Source: Oscillospiraceae bacterium (GTDB lineage: Bacteria; Bacillota; Clostridia; Saccharofermentanales; Saccharofermentanaceae). Taken from it: a stretch of 64,000 nucleotides of DNA. The stretch's first letter is position 1. Every line of letters starts with the position of its first letter. A model generated the notes under the pieces. It saw only the letters and a program-made list of their open reading frames with translations, ran no database searches and was not told the DNA's origin. Made by a program: the position numbers and the translations under genes. Location of the stretch: assembly GCA_902780785.1 (NCBI GenBank), contig CACZGS010000007.1, forward strand, positions 1-64,000, given 5' to 3'. Shown piece by piece: positions 51,853-60,387 of this stretch.

Positions 51853-52899
51853 ATGGCTGAATATAAGAAATTCAAACTGAAGAAGACAGACATTCTGCTT
51901 ATCGCAATAGCAGCTGCGTTCACGCTCTTCTTTGCGGTTCCGCTTATTGCTGAGATCATCAAGTCGGAAAAGGCCCGTAAAGAGATCAGAGAATCTGTAA
52001 GACAATCGTATGAGAATGATGAATCCGATGTCAGTATTACATACAGCACGCCGTCAAACATGATGTCCGTTACAACTTCTTTCCCGCTTGAAGATAAAAG
52101 AAAAAACGTCCTTACTGAGGTTCCGGAAGATCTGGCAGGCAGAGGGATAATCCTCAGAGGTTCTACATACAGAAAAAGCGGACAGTCTTACCGTGGGACC
52201 ACACACGGTGATTCACGCTGGTACTATGATTATGTGACTGCATGTAATCTCAATATCGACGGATCCGATAATGATTTCAAAGCGTTCCTCAAAAGGCTTG
52301 GCGGTGAGGTGCGCTTCCCTGAGGCAGACCCCGGTTACCCTGAGTACTATAACGGAACGGTTGTATTCGAACATGCACCGCGCGAAGACCACTTTATCGT
52401 GATCTACAGGACCAAATATATCCGTTGGGACTGCTCTAGTGGAAAGTACCAGACACCGGGAACTTATGGTGTTGAGAGACCGATCTTTTACGATCCTTCA
52501 GGAAGATATATTTTCGACATGACTTATTCACTTCCCCATTGTGAGGACCTTCTGATCAAATTCTTAGAGCCTGTCATGACCAGAGTCGAACTGACACGTC
52601 CCGGCGAGACTAAGCCGGAATTCGCGACTGAGACGGTCAAACCCGAAGTGATCGAACAGTTCATAGATGCGATGCACGAACTTGAAGCAACTGAATACAA
52701 AGGGGATACATCGAGAATAAAGGACTCCGATGAAGTCTTTAAGATCTCTTTCACGACTGAAACCGGCCGGGTCCATGACTACTACTTTGTTAACGGCGAA
52801 TTTCTTATCTATAAGGATAAGATCTATCATTTGAGAAACTGCCAAAAACTTCAGAGTCTTGTTGATGAAAAGACTCTGTTCTATATTGATGCGTTCTGA
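51853..52899 (+). CDS. Single-span membrane-anchored protein, unknown
   Basis: 348 residues from the ATG at 51853; an in-frame TTG at 51820 would add 11 residues and has no RBS. Basic N-terminus (AEYKKFKLKKTD), one membrane span (about 18-38), then a 300-residue extracytoplasmic domain rich in Tyr and Arg. No catalytic motif recognised. The following gene starts 6 bases after its stop, so the two probably act together. TATAAT at 51800-51805 is the likely -10. Confidence 0.7.
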   Translation: MAEYKKFKLKKTDILLIAIAAAFTLFFAVPLIAEIIKSEKARKEIRESVRQSYENDESDVSITYSTPSNMMSVTTSFPLEDKRKNVLTEVPEDLAGRGIILRGSTYRKSGQSYRGTTHGDSRWYYDYVTACNLNIDGSDNDFKAFLKRLGGEVRFPEADPGYPEYYNGTVVFEHAPREDHFIVIYRTKYIRWDCSSGKYQTPGTYGVERPIFYDPSGRYIFDMTYSLPHCEDLLIKFLEPVMTRVELTRPGETKPEFATETVKPEVIEQFIDAMHELEATEYKGDTSRIKDSDEVFKISFTTETGRVHDYYFVNGEFLIYKDKIYHLRNCQKLQSLVDEKTLFYIDAF

Positions 52900-52905
52900 G
52901 GTCTT

Positions 52906-53517
52906 ATGAAGCGGAGAGTGACAGTATCGATAGTCTTATGTGTCATTGTTCTGGTGATGACTTCAGCCGGGTATGCGCTGCACGGATACCTTAACACAGG
53001 CAATCATCCCGGACTTTCCACTTTGTCGTTTGCTCCCGCTGCAGTCAAAAAAGTATCTGATGAAAAGGATATTGCTGTCCGTGTTTATCCTACGGGAGAA
53101 ATAATGCCTCACAACGATGAGGAAGACATTCACGAGGTAAGACTGAACAATATCAAACGCGGCTGGATCGTTAACCGGTATGGCGGAAACTGCAGACTTT
53201 TGTTCGAGATCAAAGATGCGGACATGGATGACTTTTACAGTTTTTACAATGACTGTCATTACTACTATGCCGAGATGATCCCTAAAGACAGACTCAGAAT
53301 AACAGATATAACTGCAAGACAGGGAGAGGATCCGGAAGATCCTTTTGCAAATGGAAAGAAGCCGGTATTCTTAAGCTGCTGCATATTATCCGAAATGGGC
53401 CGGTATAACTATCCGAGAACCGCTCTGCTTAAATGTATTCTTATCAATGTTTTATTTGTTCTCATTGTGGTGGCTGTTAATGTTCTGATTAATAGACTGA
53501 AACGGAGAAACATATAG
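52906..53517 (+). CDS. Two-span membrane protein, unknown
   Basis: 203 residues. N-terminal span (about 6-25), an extracytoplasmic domain of about 130 residues, and a C-terminal span (about 175-195) followed by NRLKRRNI. It is 6 bases after the single-span protein, with no independent RBS beyond GAGGTC, so probably cotranslated. No known family. Confidence 0.65.
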   Translation: MKRRVTVSIVLCVIVLVMTSAGYALHGYLNTGNHPGLSTLSFAPAAVKKVSDEKDIAVRVYPTGEIMPHNDEEDIHEVRLNNIKRGWIVNRYGGNCRLLFEIKDADMDDFYSFYNDCHYYYAEMIPKDRLRITDITARQGEDPEDPFANGKKPVFLSCCILSEMGRYNYPRTALLKCILINVLFVLIVVAVNVLINRLKRRNI

Positions 53518-53582
53518 CCCTCAATAATTCTTGACCTGATGTTATAATGAATCTAGTCTTGCAAAGGAACAGGGACAAGGTT

Positions 53583-54875
53583 ATGGCAGATCAATGGTCA
53601 AATGAGAGCAACGATATTTTCGAGAGATTCGCAGCAGGGATCGACGATGCGGTAAGCAAGGGCGAGAGCCTTGATTGTGCCGACCGCGATCTTAATTACG
53701 CCATCAAGCTCCAACACGAGAGACTTGAGCATCATGGCGTGACCATGAAGATGAATATCACTCCGAGAGGCTTATGGACTGAAGGATTTAAGCTGGGACG
53801 CTGTCAGGGCGACGATCATTTCGAGTTCTATAAGGAGACACGTACCTGTAAAAAAGACGAGTCCTATTATAAGAACGGCAGGCGCCTCTATAGAAATGTG
53901 GATAATTACAAGCTTTACCAGACGGTAACGGACTTTGCGACGGAGGTTAATCCCGCTGAGCGCCAGTATAAATGTCCTTCGTGCGGAGCGATATCCACAG
54001 TCTCCCAGCTTGTCGCCGGATGCCCTTACTGCGGAACCAAATTCAAGACGTCTGAATTTTATCCTAAGATCTCCAACTTCTATTTTAATCTGGATATCGG
54101 CTATAAATCAGGCAGGACCGCAAAGCTTTGCAAATGGACGATCCCGATAAGCACAGCAGCTGTCTTTACTCCTTTTCTTGGCTTTGCCTTGATAATATAT
54201 TTGAGGAGTCTTCAAAATACCGGTGTTGTTCATCGTGCCACGGGTATCGGGGGGATTCTCCTTGCAGGCTTGTTTGTAGCACTGATCTTCGGTCCCACAT
54301 TCGGTTACTGTATTGCTTACTGGATAGATAAGCTCAAGTATGAGACTAACGATGCCAGAAGTAATAAGATGTCCACCGTTTACAAGGGTTCGAGAACGAT
54401 CTTCAAAGATTATATGGAGAAGATCTCTCAGGAATACTCATATGAATACTTTGCAGATAAGACCGTTGCCCTTATAAAGATGCTCATCTATTCCGACAAG
54501 CCGGAAGAACTGACCTTCTATAACGGTCAGGCTTTGGATCCTTCATTTAAGAATATCCTGAACGTCTCATCATTAGGTGAAGTCGGCGTCACAAGGATGG
54601 AAGTCATCGGTGATTACGTAGTCGTTAATGCAAATGTGCATCTCGATAACACTTATATTAACGGCGATCGGGTCAGGGTTGTTAATGACGTGCTTAAGGT
54701 CGTCATGAGAAAGAACATCACAAAGCCCGTCAACTTAGGCTTCAACATTACGAGCCTTCATTGCCCGAACTGCGCAGGCTCTTACGATGCCACAAGAACA
54801 AAGATATGTCCTCACTGCGGTTCTGCAAACAGGATCGAGGATGTTGACTGGGCTTTAGATTACCTGGGAAGATAA
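53583..54875 (+). CDS. Tim44-like membrane protein with two zinc ribbons
   Basis: 430 residues from the ATG at 53583; an earlier in-frame ATG at 53547 overlaps the -10 box TATAAT (53543-53548) and cannot be in the mRNA as a start. Cytoplasmic N-terminus, zinc ribbon CPSCGAIS...CPYCG (about 141-162), two membrane spans (about 192-212 and 226-247), a Tim44-like domain (about 275-395) and a second zinc ribbon CPNCAGSY...CPHCG (about 395-415). RBS AAGG weak. The next gene is its zinc-ribbon partner. Confidence 0.78.
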   Translation: MADQWSNESNDIFERFAAGIDDAVSKGESLDCADRDLNYAIKLQHERLEHHGVTMKMNITPRGLWTEGFKLGRCQGDDHFEFYKETRTCKKDESYYKNGRRLYRNVDNYKLYQTVTDFATEVNPAERQYKCPSCGAISTVSQLVAGCPYCGTKFKTSEFYPKISNFYFNLDIGYKSGRTAKLCKWTIPISTAAVFTPFLGFALIIYLRSLQNTGVVHRATGIGGILLAGLFVALIFGPTFGYCIAYWIDKLKYETNDARSNKMSTVYKGSRTIFKDYMEKISQEYSYEYFADKTVALIKMLIYSDKPEELTFYNGQALDPSFKNILNVSSLGEVGVTRMEVIGDYVVVNANVHLDNTYINGDRVRVVNDVLKVVMRKNITKPVNLGFNITSLHCPNCAGSYDATRTKICPHCGSANRIEDVDWALDYLGR

Positions 54876-54894
54876 GCAATTAAACAGGTGAAAA

Positions 54895-55956
54895 ATGGCA
54901 GATAACTCATCAACTATCGGTGCGATCAATGTTACGAGTTCGGAAGTAAAGTGTCCGGGATGCGGCGGTACCATCGGTATTAAATTTGACCCGAATACAC
55001 TGACTCTTAAATGTCCTTTCTGTGGGCTTTCTACGGATCTTCCCCAGCCGGGAACTGTTCCCGTTAATCAGAAACTCGACTTCGATTCAGCTTTGCAGCG
55101 TGCAAATGTCAGCTGGGATAATGTCAAGAAGCTTATAATCTGCTCTAACTGTGGCGGACAGACGCTTTACGATGCCGAGCAGATTACCGGCGGCTGTCCG
55201 TTTTGCGGATCAACAAGTGTAATGCCTGCGGCAGAGAATCCGCAGATCATGGCTCCGCAAGCGGTTATCCCGTTCGCATTCGATAAAGAACTTGCGCAGA
55301 AGTGTTTTACCCACTTTCTTGGCAAAAAACACTTTCTTTGCAAAGGCGTGACCGACAGCAAGCTTGAGGATGTCGTCGGAGTTTATCTTCCGTTCTGGAC
55401 TTTTTCTGCTCTCACAGTCTCCGGTTATAAAGCGAAATATGTTGACGGGACTTCTGTCAATTGTATTTGGAATGAACATATCGATGATCATGTCATCTAT
55501 GCTTCCGATAAGTTCCGTCATCCCATGATAGACAGAGTCCGCAATTTTGAATATAACGAAATGCTTCCTTATTCGCCGCAGTATCTTGCAGGCATCCCTG
55601 CTGAACGTTATACAGTCGGCCTTGATGAAGCGTGGGAGCGTTCGAAAACGCAGATGAAGGATAGAATAAGGAATACTTTGTGGCGTAAAAGCTCAGGGAA
55701 AGCTGCTGCGGAGGATTTGAAGACCGATTTCTACAACGTTAAGTTCAGATATATTCTGGCTCCTGTATATCTCGCCACATACAGATACAAAAAGACCAAA
55801 CGTCCTGTAGCGATCAACGGACAGACAGGTGAGACGTATTGCGATGCGCCGACGTATCTGCCAGTATTGTTAGTAATAGCCGGAATATTACTTTTAGCCT
55901 GGCTGATCGCGTTCTTCATCAGCTTTACTTTCAGTTTTAATATAACTATCGGCTGA
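54895..55956 (+). CDS. Membrane protein with two TFIIB-type zinc ribbons
   Basis: 353 residues, paralogue of the protein at 2306-3544. Zinc ribbons at about 19-43 (CPGCGG...CPFCG) and 81-104 (CSNCGGQT...CPFCG), then AVIPFAFDKELAQKCF and GVYLPFWTFSAL, later APVYLATYRYKKTK and NGQTGETY, and a C-terminal membrane span (about 322-345). It lies 19 bases after the Tim44-like gene, so a two-protein complex is likely. Unknown activity. Confidence 0.8.
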   Translation: MADNSSTIGAINVTSSEVKCPGCGGTIGIKFDPNTLTLKCPFCGLSTDLPQPGTVPVNQKLDFDSALQRANVSWDNVKKLIICSNCGGQTLYDAEQITGGCPFCGSTSVMPAAENPQIMAPQAVIPFAFDKELAQKCFTHFLGKKHFLCKGVTDSKLEDVVGVYLPFWTFSALTVSGYKAKYVDGTSVNCIWNEHIDDHVIYASDKFRHPMIDRVRNFEYNEMLPYSPQYLAGIPAERYTVGLDEAWERSKTQMKDRIRNTLWRKSSGKAAAEDLKTDFYNVKFRYILAPVYLATYRYKKTKRPVAINGQTGETYCDAPTYLPVLLVIAGILLLAWLIAFFISFTFSFNITIG

Positions 55957-55971
55957 AGCGGAGAATTAATT

Positions 55972-56712
55972 ATGGTTATCAGGCGCGCGACTATCGAAGA
56001 TGCGGATGTTGTCGGCAAAGTGCACTCTGATGCATGGAAGCAGGCATATCATGGCATCTTCAGTCAGGAGTATCTGGATTCAGATTCTCCTTCAAAAAGA
56101 CGTGAAGAATTCCTTCGTTCCTTGGATGACAAGCAATGTGTGTATTTGCTCTTGGAAGAGGAAGGTCAGGCTGTCGGTATCGTGAAGCTGATCGACAGAG
56201 GTGACGAGATCGAGATCGCAAGTATATACATACTGAAAGATTTCAGAGGTCGCGGATTCGGACATAAAGCACTTGAGTATATATGCTCGGAATACAATGG
56301 CCGCCGAATAGTACTTTGGGTTTTGGATAACAATATTAAAGCGTGCATTTTTTATGAGAAGTGCGGCTTTGTATTAACAGACAAGGCCCGTCTGATAGAC
56401 CGCGGCGGTAAATATAAACAGGTGATGTATGAGGAAAGATATTTCCGGCAGTTACAGGAGCCATATGTGAGTGATAGCAGCAAGATCGGGATCTTAAAGA
56501 TGATCATCCGTAATGGTTATCGCGGTAACCCCCAGGCATCGTATTATGATCTGTCGAGGATCGAAGGAGCTTCTATCGAAGACCTTGTCAGGAATGTCAT
56601 CGAACTGGAAACCGCCGGGATTATCAAGCGTCATATTACGGCTGCGATGCCGCCATACTCTGCGTACTGTTTGGCTGATATTTACCATGATAAGATTCCG
56701 TGTGATAAATAG
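55972..56712 (+). CDS. GNAT N-acetyltransferase with C-terminal helical extension
   Basis: 246 residues. Residues 1-150 are a GNAT domain: VIRRATIEDADVVGKVHSDA, acetyl-CoA loop DFRGRGFGHKALEYI (RGxGxGH type) and VLDNNIKACIFYEKCGF. Residues about 165-246 (KIGILKMIIRNGYRGNPQAS; VRNVIELETAGIIKRHI) look like a winged-helix module, an uncommon fusion. It ends at a TAG (56710-56712), and the same frame stays open downstream for another 123 codons. RBS GCGGAG. Substrate unknown. Confidence 0.8.
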   Translation: MVIRRATIEDADVVGKVHSDAWKQAYHGIFSQEYLDSDSPSKRREEFLRSLDDKQCVYLLLEEEGQAVGIVKLIDRGDEIEIASIYILKDFRGRGFGHKALEYICSEYNGRRIVLWVLDNNIKACIFYEKCGFVLTDKARLIDRGGKYKQVMYEERYFRQLQEPYVSDSSKIGILKMIIRNGYRGNPQASYYDLSRIEGASIEDLVRNVIELETAGIIKRHITAAMPPYSAYCLADIYHDKIPCDK

Positions 56713-56721
56713 CTGAATGCA

Positions 56722-57081
56722 TTGTGTCAGAAGGCTGAAGAGGTTAAATATCCGGTCTCCGTAAAGATCCTGGGAGAGCAGAAGGAGTACGTTGATTATT
56801 ACGAGTTCAATAATGACGTTAAAAGAATATTTGAAGATAAGACTGCTAAGAACGATGGCAAGATAATAATCCATGGCCAATTTGACCGCTTGAATAATAA
56901 AGTAGTCGAAATGGAGATAATACAGCAGTGGGTCGCAGATGACGGCTGCGGATTCTTATACATTTACGGTTTCCCCGGGCCTGATTACTGTGAATTCCGT
57001 TTTATTGATTACGGACGCACATGGGCATTTACACTTGAGGATTTTGATTGTAATCTTGAACGAGATAATCAGAAGAAATGA
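56722..57081 (+). CDS. Hypothetical 119-residue protein in frame with upstream GNAT gene
   Basis: Open from TTG at 56722 to 57081, in the same frame as the GNAT gene and separated from it only by TAG. No ATG, no RBS near the start; translation would need reinitiation or readthrough of the UAG. The content is protein-like: KYPVSVKILGEQKEYVDYYE, WVADDGCGFLYIYGFPGPDY. No family recognised. Possibilities: an independent gene with a TTG start, the tail of a longer fusion, or a decayed gene. Confidence 0.5.
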   Translation: MCQKAEEVKYPVSVKILGEQKEYVDYYEFNNDVKRIFEDKTAKNDGKIIIHGQFDRLNNKVVEMEIIQQWVADDGCGFLYIYGFPGPDYCEFRFIDYGRTWAFTLEDFDCNLERDNQKK

Positions 57082-57097
57082 CAGTGGGGAATTGATC

Positions 57098-57421
57098 ATG
57101 AAGGTTGATAAGTATGTCAAAGGAGCAGTAAGGCAGTTTGCATATTGGTTTGCACACGGAACGATCGGAGCAAGACTGTTGAACGGCATTGATTATGTGA
57201 GCGATCTCCAGGAGGAGAGCTCTTTTGCAGAACAGGCCTTCATCATCTTCATGAATAATCTCGAATATGACGAGACTGGTGTGACGAATTATAAGCAGGC
57301 AGAATATAGAGCAGCACAATACGTCCGGAGTTATTATGATCCCTCATATGCAGTGGAACCTCCTTTCGAGCAGTGGGAAACGGAAGGCGATCCGGTAAGC
57401 TCAAGCGGATGGAATAATTAA
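57098..57421 (+). CDS. Small soluble protein, DUF7677-like
   Basis: 107 residues from the ATG at 57098 (GTGGGGA seven bases upstream). MKVDKYVKGAVRQFAYWFAH, then a helical body and a conserved-looking end YVRSYYDPSYAVEPPFEQWE. I tentatively link it to the small DUF7677 group; function unknown. Often such small genes are immunity-type proteins. It lies 16 bases after the hypothetical gene. Confidence 0.55.
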   Translation: MKVDKYVKGAVRQFAYWFAHGTIGARLLNGIDYVSDLQEESSFAEQAFIIFMNNLEYDETGVTNYKQAEYRAAQYVRSYYDPSYAVEPPFEQWETEGDPVSSSGWNN

Positions 57422-57458
57422 TCGGCATCAAAACGGACTAACTGTACAGGTTTCAAAA

Positions 57459-57489
57459 GCTTGGAAAGACATATTTTCCAAGTTTTTTT
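57459..57489 (+). terminator. Rho-independent terminator
   Basis: CTTGGAAA pairs with TTTCCAAG, followed by seven T. It ends the unit before the second ECF gene. Confidence 0.85.
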
Positions 57490-57658
57490 CATATTTGGAA
57501 AAAACTATAAAAAAACATTGCAAATATATGTAAACTAAAAAATGTATTTCTAAATGGGATTTTTGGGGAAAAATTACCGTCTAATGTAATGTAGAGCAAA
57601 AGCGGAGGACGCTCTGACCGATGCTTTACGGCAATGCGCGCACAGGAGTAGAAGTTTA

Positions 57659-58174
57659 ATGAGCAATACAGAGAACTTCATATTGATACAAAAGGCAAAA
57701 AGGCGGGATCCTGATGCCTTTTCTGAACTAATGAACCTTTATATGAAGGATATGTATCGAACAGCGGTCGCAATACTGATGAATGATGCGGATGCTGCTG
57801 ATGCGATACAGGAAACTATCCTTGCATGTTGGGAACGGCTGAGTTCCCTTCGTGACAACAAGCTTTTTAAGACATGGATGACGAGGATCCTGATCAATAA
57901 GTGCCACGATATCAGAAATAAGAGAATAGACACTGTAGATATCAGTGAGCATGAGGAACTTGCCTTTCATGAGGATGAAAGCAATTTGGAAATAAAGGAA
58001 GCCATAGAGCAGCTGGATGAAAAATACAGGGTGCCTATCATGATGTTTTATGGTGACGGGTATAGCACTAAGGAAATTGCAGCTATACTCAATGTCCCGT
58101 TAAGCACCATACAAACAAGGCTTTCAAGAGGCAGGGCGCAGTTGGCCAGATATTTTGATAATGGTATGGAGTAA
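57659..58174 (+). CDS. ECF-type RNA polymerase sigma factor
   Basis: 171 residues. Sigma region 2: DAFSELMNLYMKDMYRTAVA then DAADAIQETILACWERL (about 19-60). Region 4: LDEKYRVPIMMFYGDGYSTK and EIAAILNVPLSTIQTRLSRG (about 115-160). RBS AGGAG. CGTCTAA at 57578-57584, about 75 bases upstream, looks like an ECF -10, but no clear -35 was found. The anti-sigma gene starts 4 bases downstream. Confidence 0.93.
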   Translation: MSNTENFILIQKAKRRDPDAFSELMNLYMKDMYRTAVAILMNDADAADAIQETILACWERLSSLRDNKLFKTWMTRILINKCHDIRNKRIDTVDISEHEELAFHEDESNLEIKEAIEQLDEKYRVPIMMFYGDGYSTKEIAAILNVPLSTIQTRLSRGRAQLARYFDNGME

Positions 58175-58178
58175 TCAT

Positions 58179-59282
58179 ATGAAGGATTTTGGTCGTGCAG
58201 TGAAAGAAATGAACGTGCCTGATATAGTTCAGGAAAAGGCTCAGAACGCTTTTGACATAATTCATGAGGAAAGCAAAATGAGCAAAAACAGCAATATTCG
58301 AAGAAGTTTTTTCAAGAGCCCGGCAGCAGTGGCAGCGGCTATAGTCGCAGTTGTACTGATAGGTGGCGGTGTAGTATGGGCAGCAAGCGGCGGACTGGCC
58401 GGATTTCTGTCCGGGTTTATGCCTGAGGAAGAAGTAACCGGGAGACTGGATATTCCCTCGGAGAATCAGATAACAGTCAGTCAATCGGAGAATGAGATAA
58501 CGATAAGTCAAAGTGAGGTTGAAGACTACGGTCAGCTTTGGACAATTGAAGAATACTGGTATGATGGCGCGACTTTATACTTTTCAGCTGTTGCCCCACA
58601 GAAGGTAATCGATGCCGGTAACTTGATGGTCGAATGGAGCAGCCACGCTGATGTGAACGGCACGGATTGCCAATTGTCGGCTGATGGATGCTGGGATGAA
58701 ATCACCAAGGCGTATACCGGACGCTACATCTGTTGTATTGATGTCTCTAAAGCGGATACCAGTTCCGGGAATGTAACTGTAGTAATGCGTCTGAAACTGA
58801 ATCGATACAAAAGAATGCCTGTAGATTTTATTGTTCAGGGGGAATATGAGGTTGAGACGATAACCGAGCAGAAGATGAGTTTTACTTTTGAAAAACCAAA
58901 TGATGCACGTCAGCTGAAAAAGGAAAATCTTTCTGTCGAAGGCGGAACCGCAGACATAAGCGTAACTGTCGCGCCATCGATGTTCAACATAAGTATCGTC
59001 TATCACTTGAATGATTCATCGAAGTCGGTTGACGATATCTGTAAATACCGGATTACCGACAGCAGCGGAAACAGTACAACGGTTTGGGTTACCGGTAATT
59101 TCAAGGACAATAATGGTGATGACTGTATGTACATCTCAATGATGGAGTTGGAAGGCCTCGATCCATATTCTAAGAGCTATACATTTGAACCTTTATGTTT
59201 TCACTACGACTCTGCAGGAGAAAGAGTTCCTGATGTTTTTGATCCTCTTGACTGGGGCGGTTTTACGGTTGTATTTAAATAA
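58179..59282 (+). CDS. Anti-sigma factor-like membrane protein
   Basis: 367 residues from the ATG at 58179, four bases after the sigma stop (an in-frame ATG at 58155 would overlap the sigma end). Cytoplasmic helical part (1-46), a membrane span (about 48-68), GFMPEEE and a 290-residue extracytoplasmic beta-rich domain. Position and topology make it the partner anti-sigma of the ECF factor. It is not closely similar to the anti-sigma at 29934. Confidence 0.75.
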   Translation: MKDFGRAVKEMNVPDIVQEKAQNAFDIIHEESKMSKNSNIRRSFFKSPAAVAAAIVAVVLIGGGVVWAASGGLAGFLSGFMPEEEVTGRLDIPSENQITVSQSENEITISQSEVEDYGQLWTIEEYWYDGATLYFSAVAPQKVIDAGNLMVEWSSHADVNGTDCQLSADGCWDEITKAYTGRYICCIDVSKADTSSGNVTVVMRLKLNRYKRMPVDFIVQGEYEVETITEQKMSFTFEKPNDARQLKKENLSVEGGTADISVTVAPSMFNISIVYHLNDSSKSVDDICKYRITDSSGNSTTVWVTGNFKDNNGDDCMYISMMELEGLDPYSKSYTFEPLCFHYDSAGERVPDVFDPLDWGGFTVVFK

Positions 59283-59289
59283 CAAATTG

Positions 59290-59315
59290 AAGGGGGCCTT
59301 TCAAGCCCCCTTTGA
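59290..59315. terminator. Bidirectional terminator
   Basis: AAGGGGGC pairs with GCCCCCTT around a 7-base loop, between convergent genes. Confidence 0.88.
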
Positions 59316-59317
59316 TC

Positions 59318-60220
59318 TTATTTCTTGTTGTATGTTTCCGTGATCTCTTTGCAGGTGTTGATGACGTCGATGTTAAGGACTCTTAAGCGGTATGAGAGCT
59401 GCTTTAAGATCAGTTCGATCTTGACGGGGCAGGAGAGGAAGATCGGCTCCAAGTATTCGGGAGTGATGGTCTCAACATATGTGTCATCAGATTCGGAGAC
59501 TGCGGTAGCCTCTCTCTTCTCTGATGCGAGCATGCCGAGTTCACCGAAGAGTGATACAGGCTTGAGCTCTGAGATCTTCTCACCGTCGCTGTTATACATT
59601 CCTACTGTGCCGCTCCTGAGGATATACATGGTATTCTCGGATGCGCCCTCTTCGTAGATGATCGAATTTGTATCGTAATTCTGGATGTCGCCGGTTCCCT
59701 CATCCGTGATTGCTTCGAATGCTTCGTTGATCGCTTCTGCGCTCGGAGGGGCAATGTATTCCTTGTTGTTCTCATACATGTCGACATGCTTCTTGATCCT
59801 TGAGAACAAAGATTTCTTCTTGGAAGCTTCAGCCTCTTTGACTTCCTTGAGGAGGGCCTTGGCCTCGTTATAGTCATTTGTCATGGCCTGGACTCTTCTG
59901 CCCAAGTGCTGCATGAGCTCTAAGATCTGATCGGGATTTTCCTGGAAGTATGTGGTGAGTTCGTCCTTGGGGATCTCGATTACTCTTACGTTGCCGACTG
60001 CGACGATGGTTGCGTTTCTGGGATATGAATCGATGATGGCCATCTCGCCGAAATACTCGCCGGTCTCAAGAAGCGCGATGCGGAAAGGCTCCTGATCCTT
60101 CTTGTCCCAGTCTGCATAGACACTGGCTTTGCCCTCAAGCAGGCGGAAGAAGCTGTCACCGATGTCGCCCTCTTTTACTATTACTTCACCCTTGTAGAAA
60201 GACTTCTCAACAACACTCAT
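59318..60220 (-). CDS. Tandem cyclic nucleotide-binding domain protein
   Basis: 300 residues from the ATG at 60220, chosen for GGAAGGAG upstream; an earlier in-frame start at 60241 lies before this RBS. Two CNBD modules: residues about 8-115 (SFYKGEVIVKEGDIGDSFFR, GEYFGEMAIIDSYPRNATIV) and about 180-290 (SIIYEEGASENTMYILRSGT, FGELGMLASEKREATAV), joined by a helical linker. No DNA-binding, kinase or channel part. In the ERN-type phosphate cassette, GEM(A)-PRNAT is close to the cAMP-binding form. A soluble sensor or adaptor for an unknown nucleotide or ligand. Confidence 0.88.
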   Translation of the reverse strand: MSVVEKSFYKGEVIVKEGDIGDSFFRLLEGKASVYADWDKKDQEPFRIALLETGEYFGEMAIIDSYPRNATIVAVGNVRVIEIPKDELTTYFQENPDQILELMQHLGRRVQAMTNDYNEAKALLKEVKEAEASKKKSLFSRIKKHVDMYENNKEYIAPPSAEAINEAFEAITDEGTGDIQNYDTNSIIYEEGASENTMYILRSGTVGMYNSDGEKISELKPVSLFGELGMLASEKREATAVSESDDTYVETITPEYLEPIFLSCPVKIELILKQLSYRLRVLNIDVINTCKEITETYNKK

Positions 60221-60373
60221 AACAATACTCCTTCCTCGCACTTTGAAAATTTATTCTTACCCAAAAAGAATACTTGCAACATATATATTATAGCCGTTGG
60301 GAAATCAAAAGAACATCATCAAAGAACCCCTGTTTTGAGATATTTTGCCTTACATTTCGAGAGCTCCGTACCC

Positions 60374-60387
60374 TATAATATTCCTAT
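60374..60387 (+). promoter_or_regulatory. -10 box of a probably leaderless mRNA (SDR gene)
   Basis: TATAAT (60374-60379), eight bases, then the ATG at 60388. TTACAT at 60350-60355 gives an 18-base spacer. No RBS. Confidence 0.5.

Noticed and set aside
53547..53582. Upstream ATG for the Tim44-like protein
   Set aside because: It overlaps the TATAAT box, so it would lie upstream of the transcription start.
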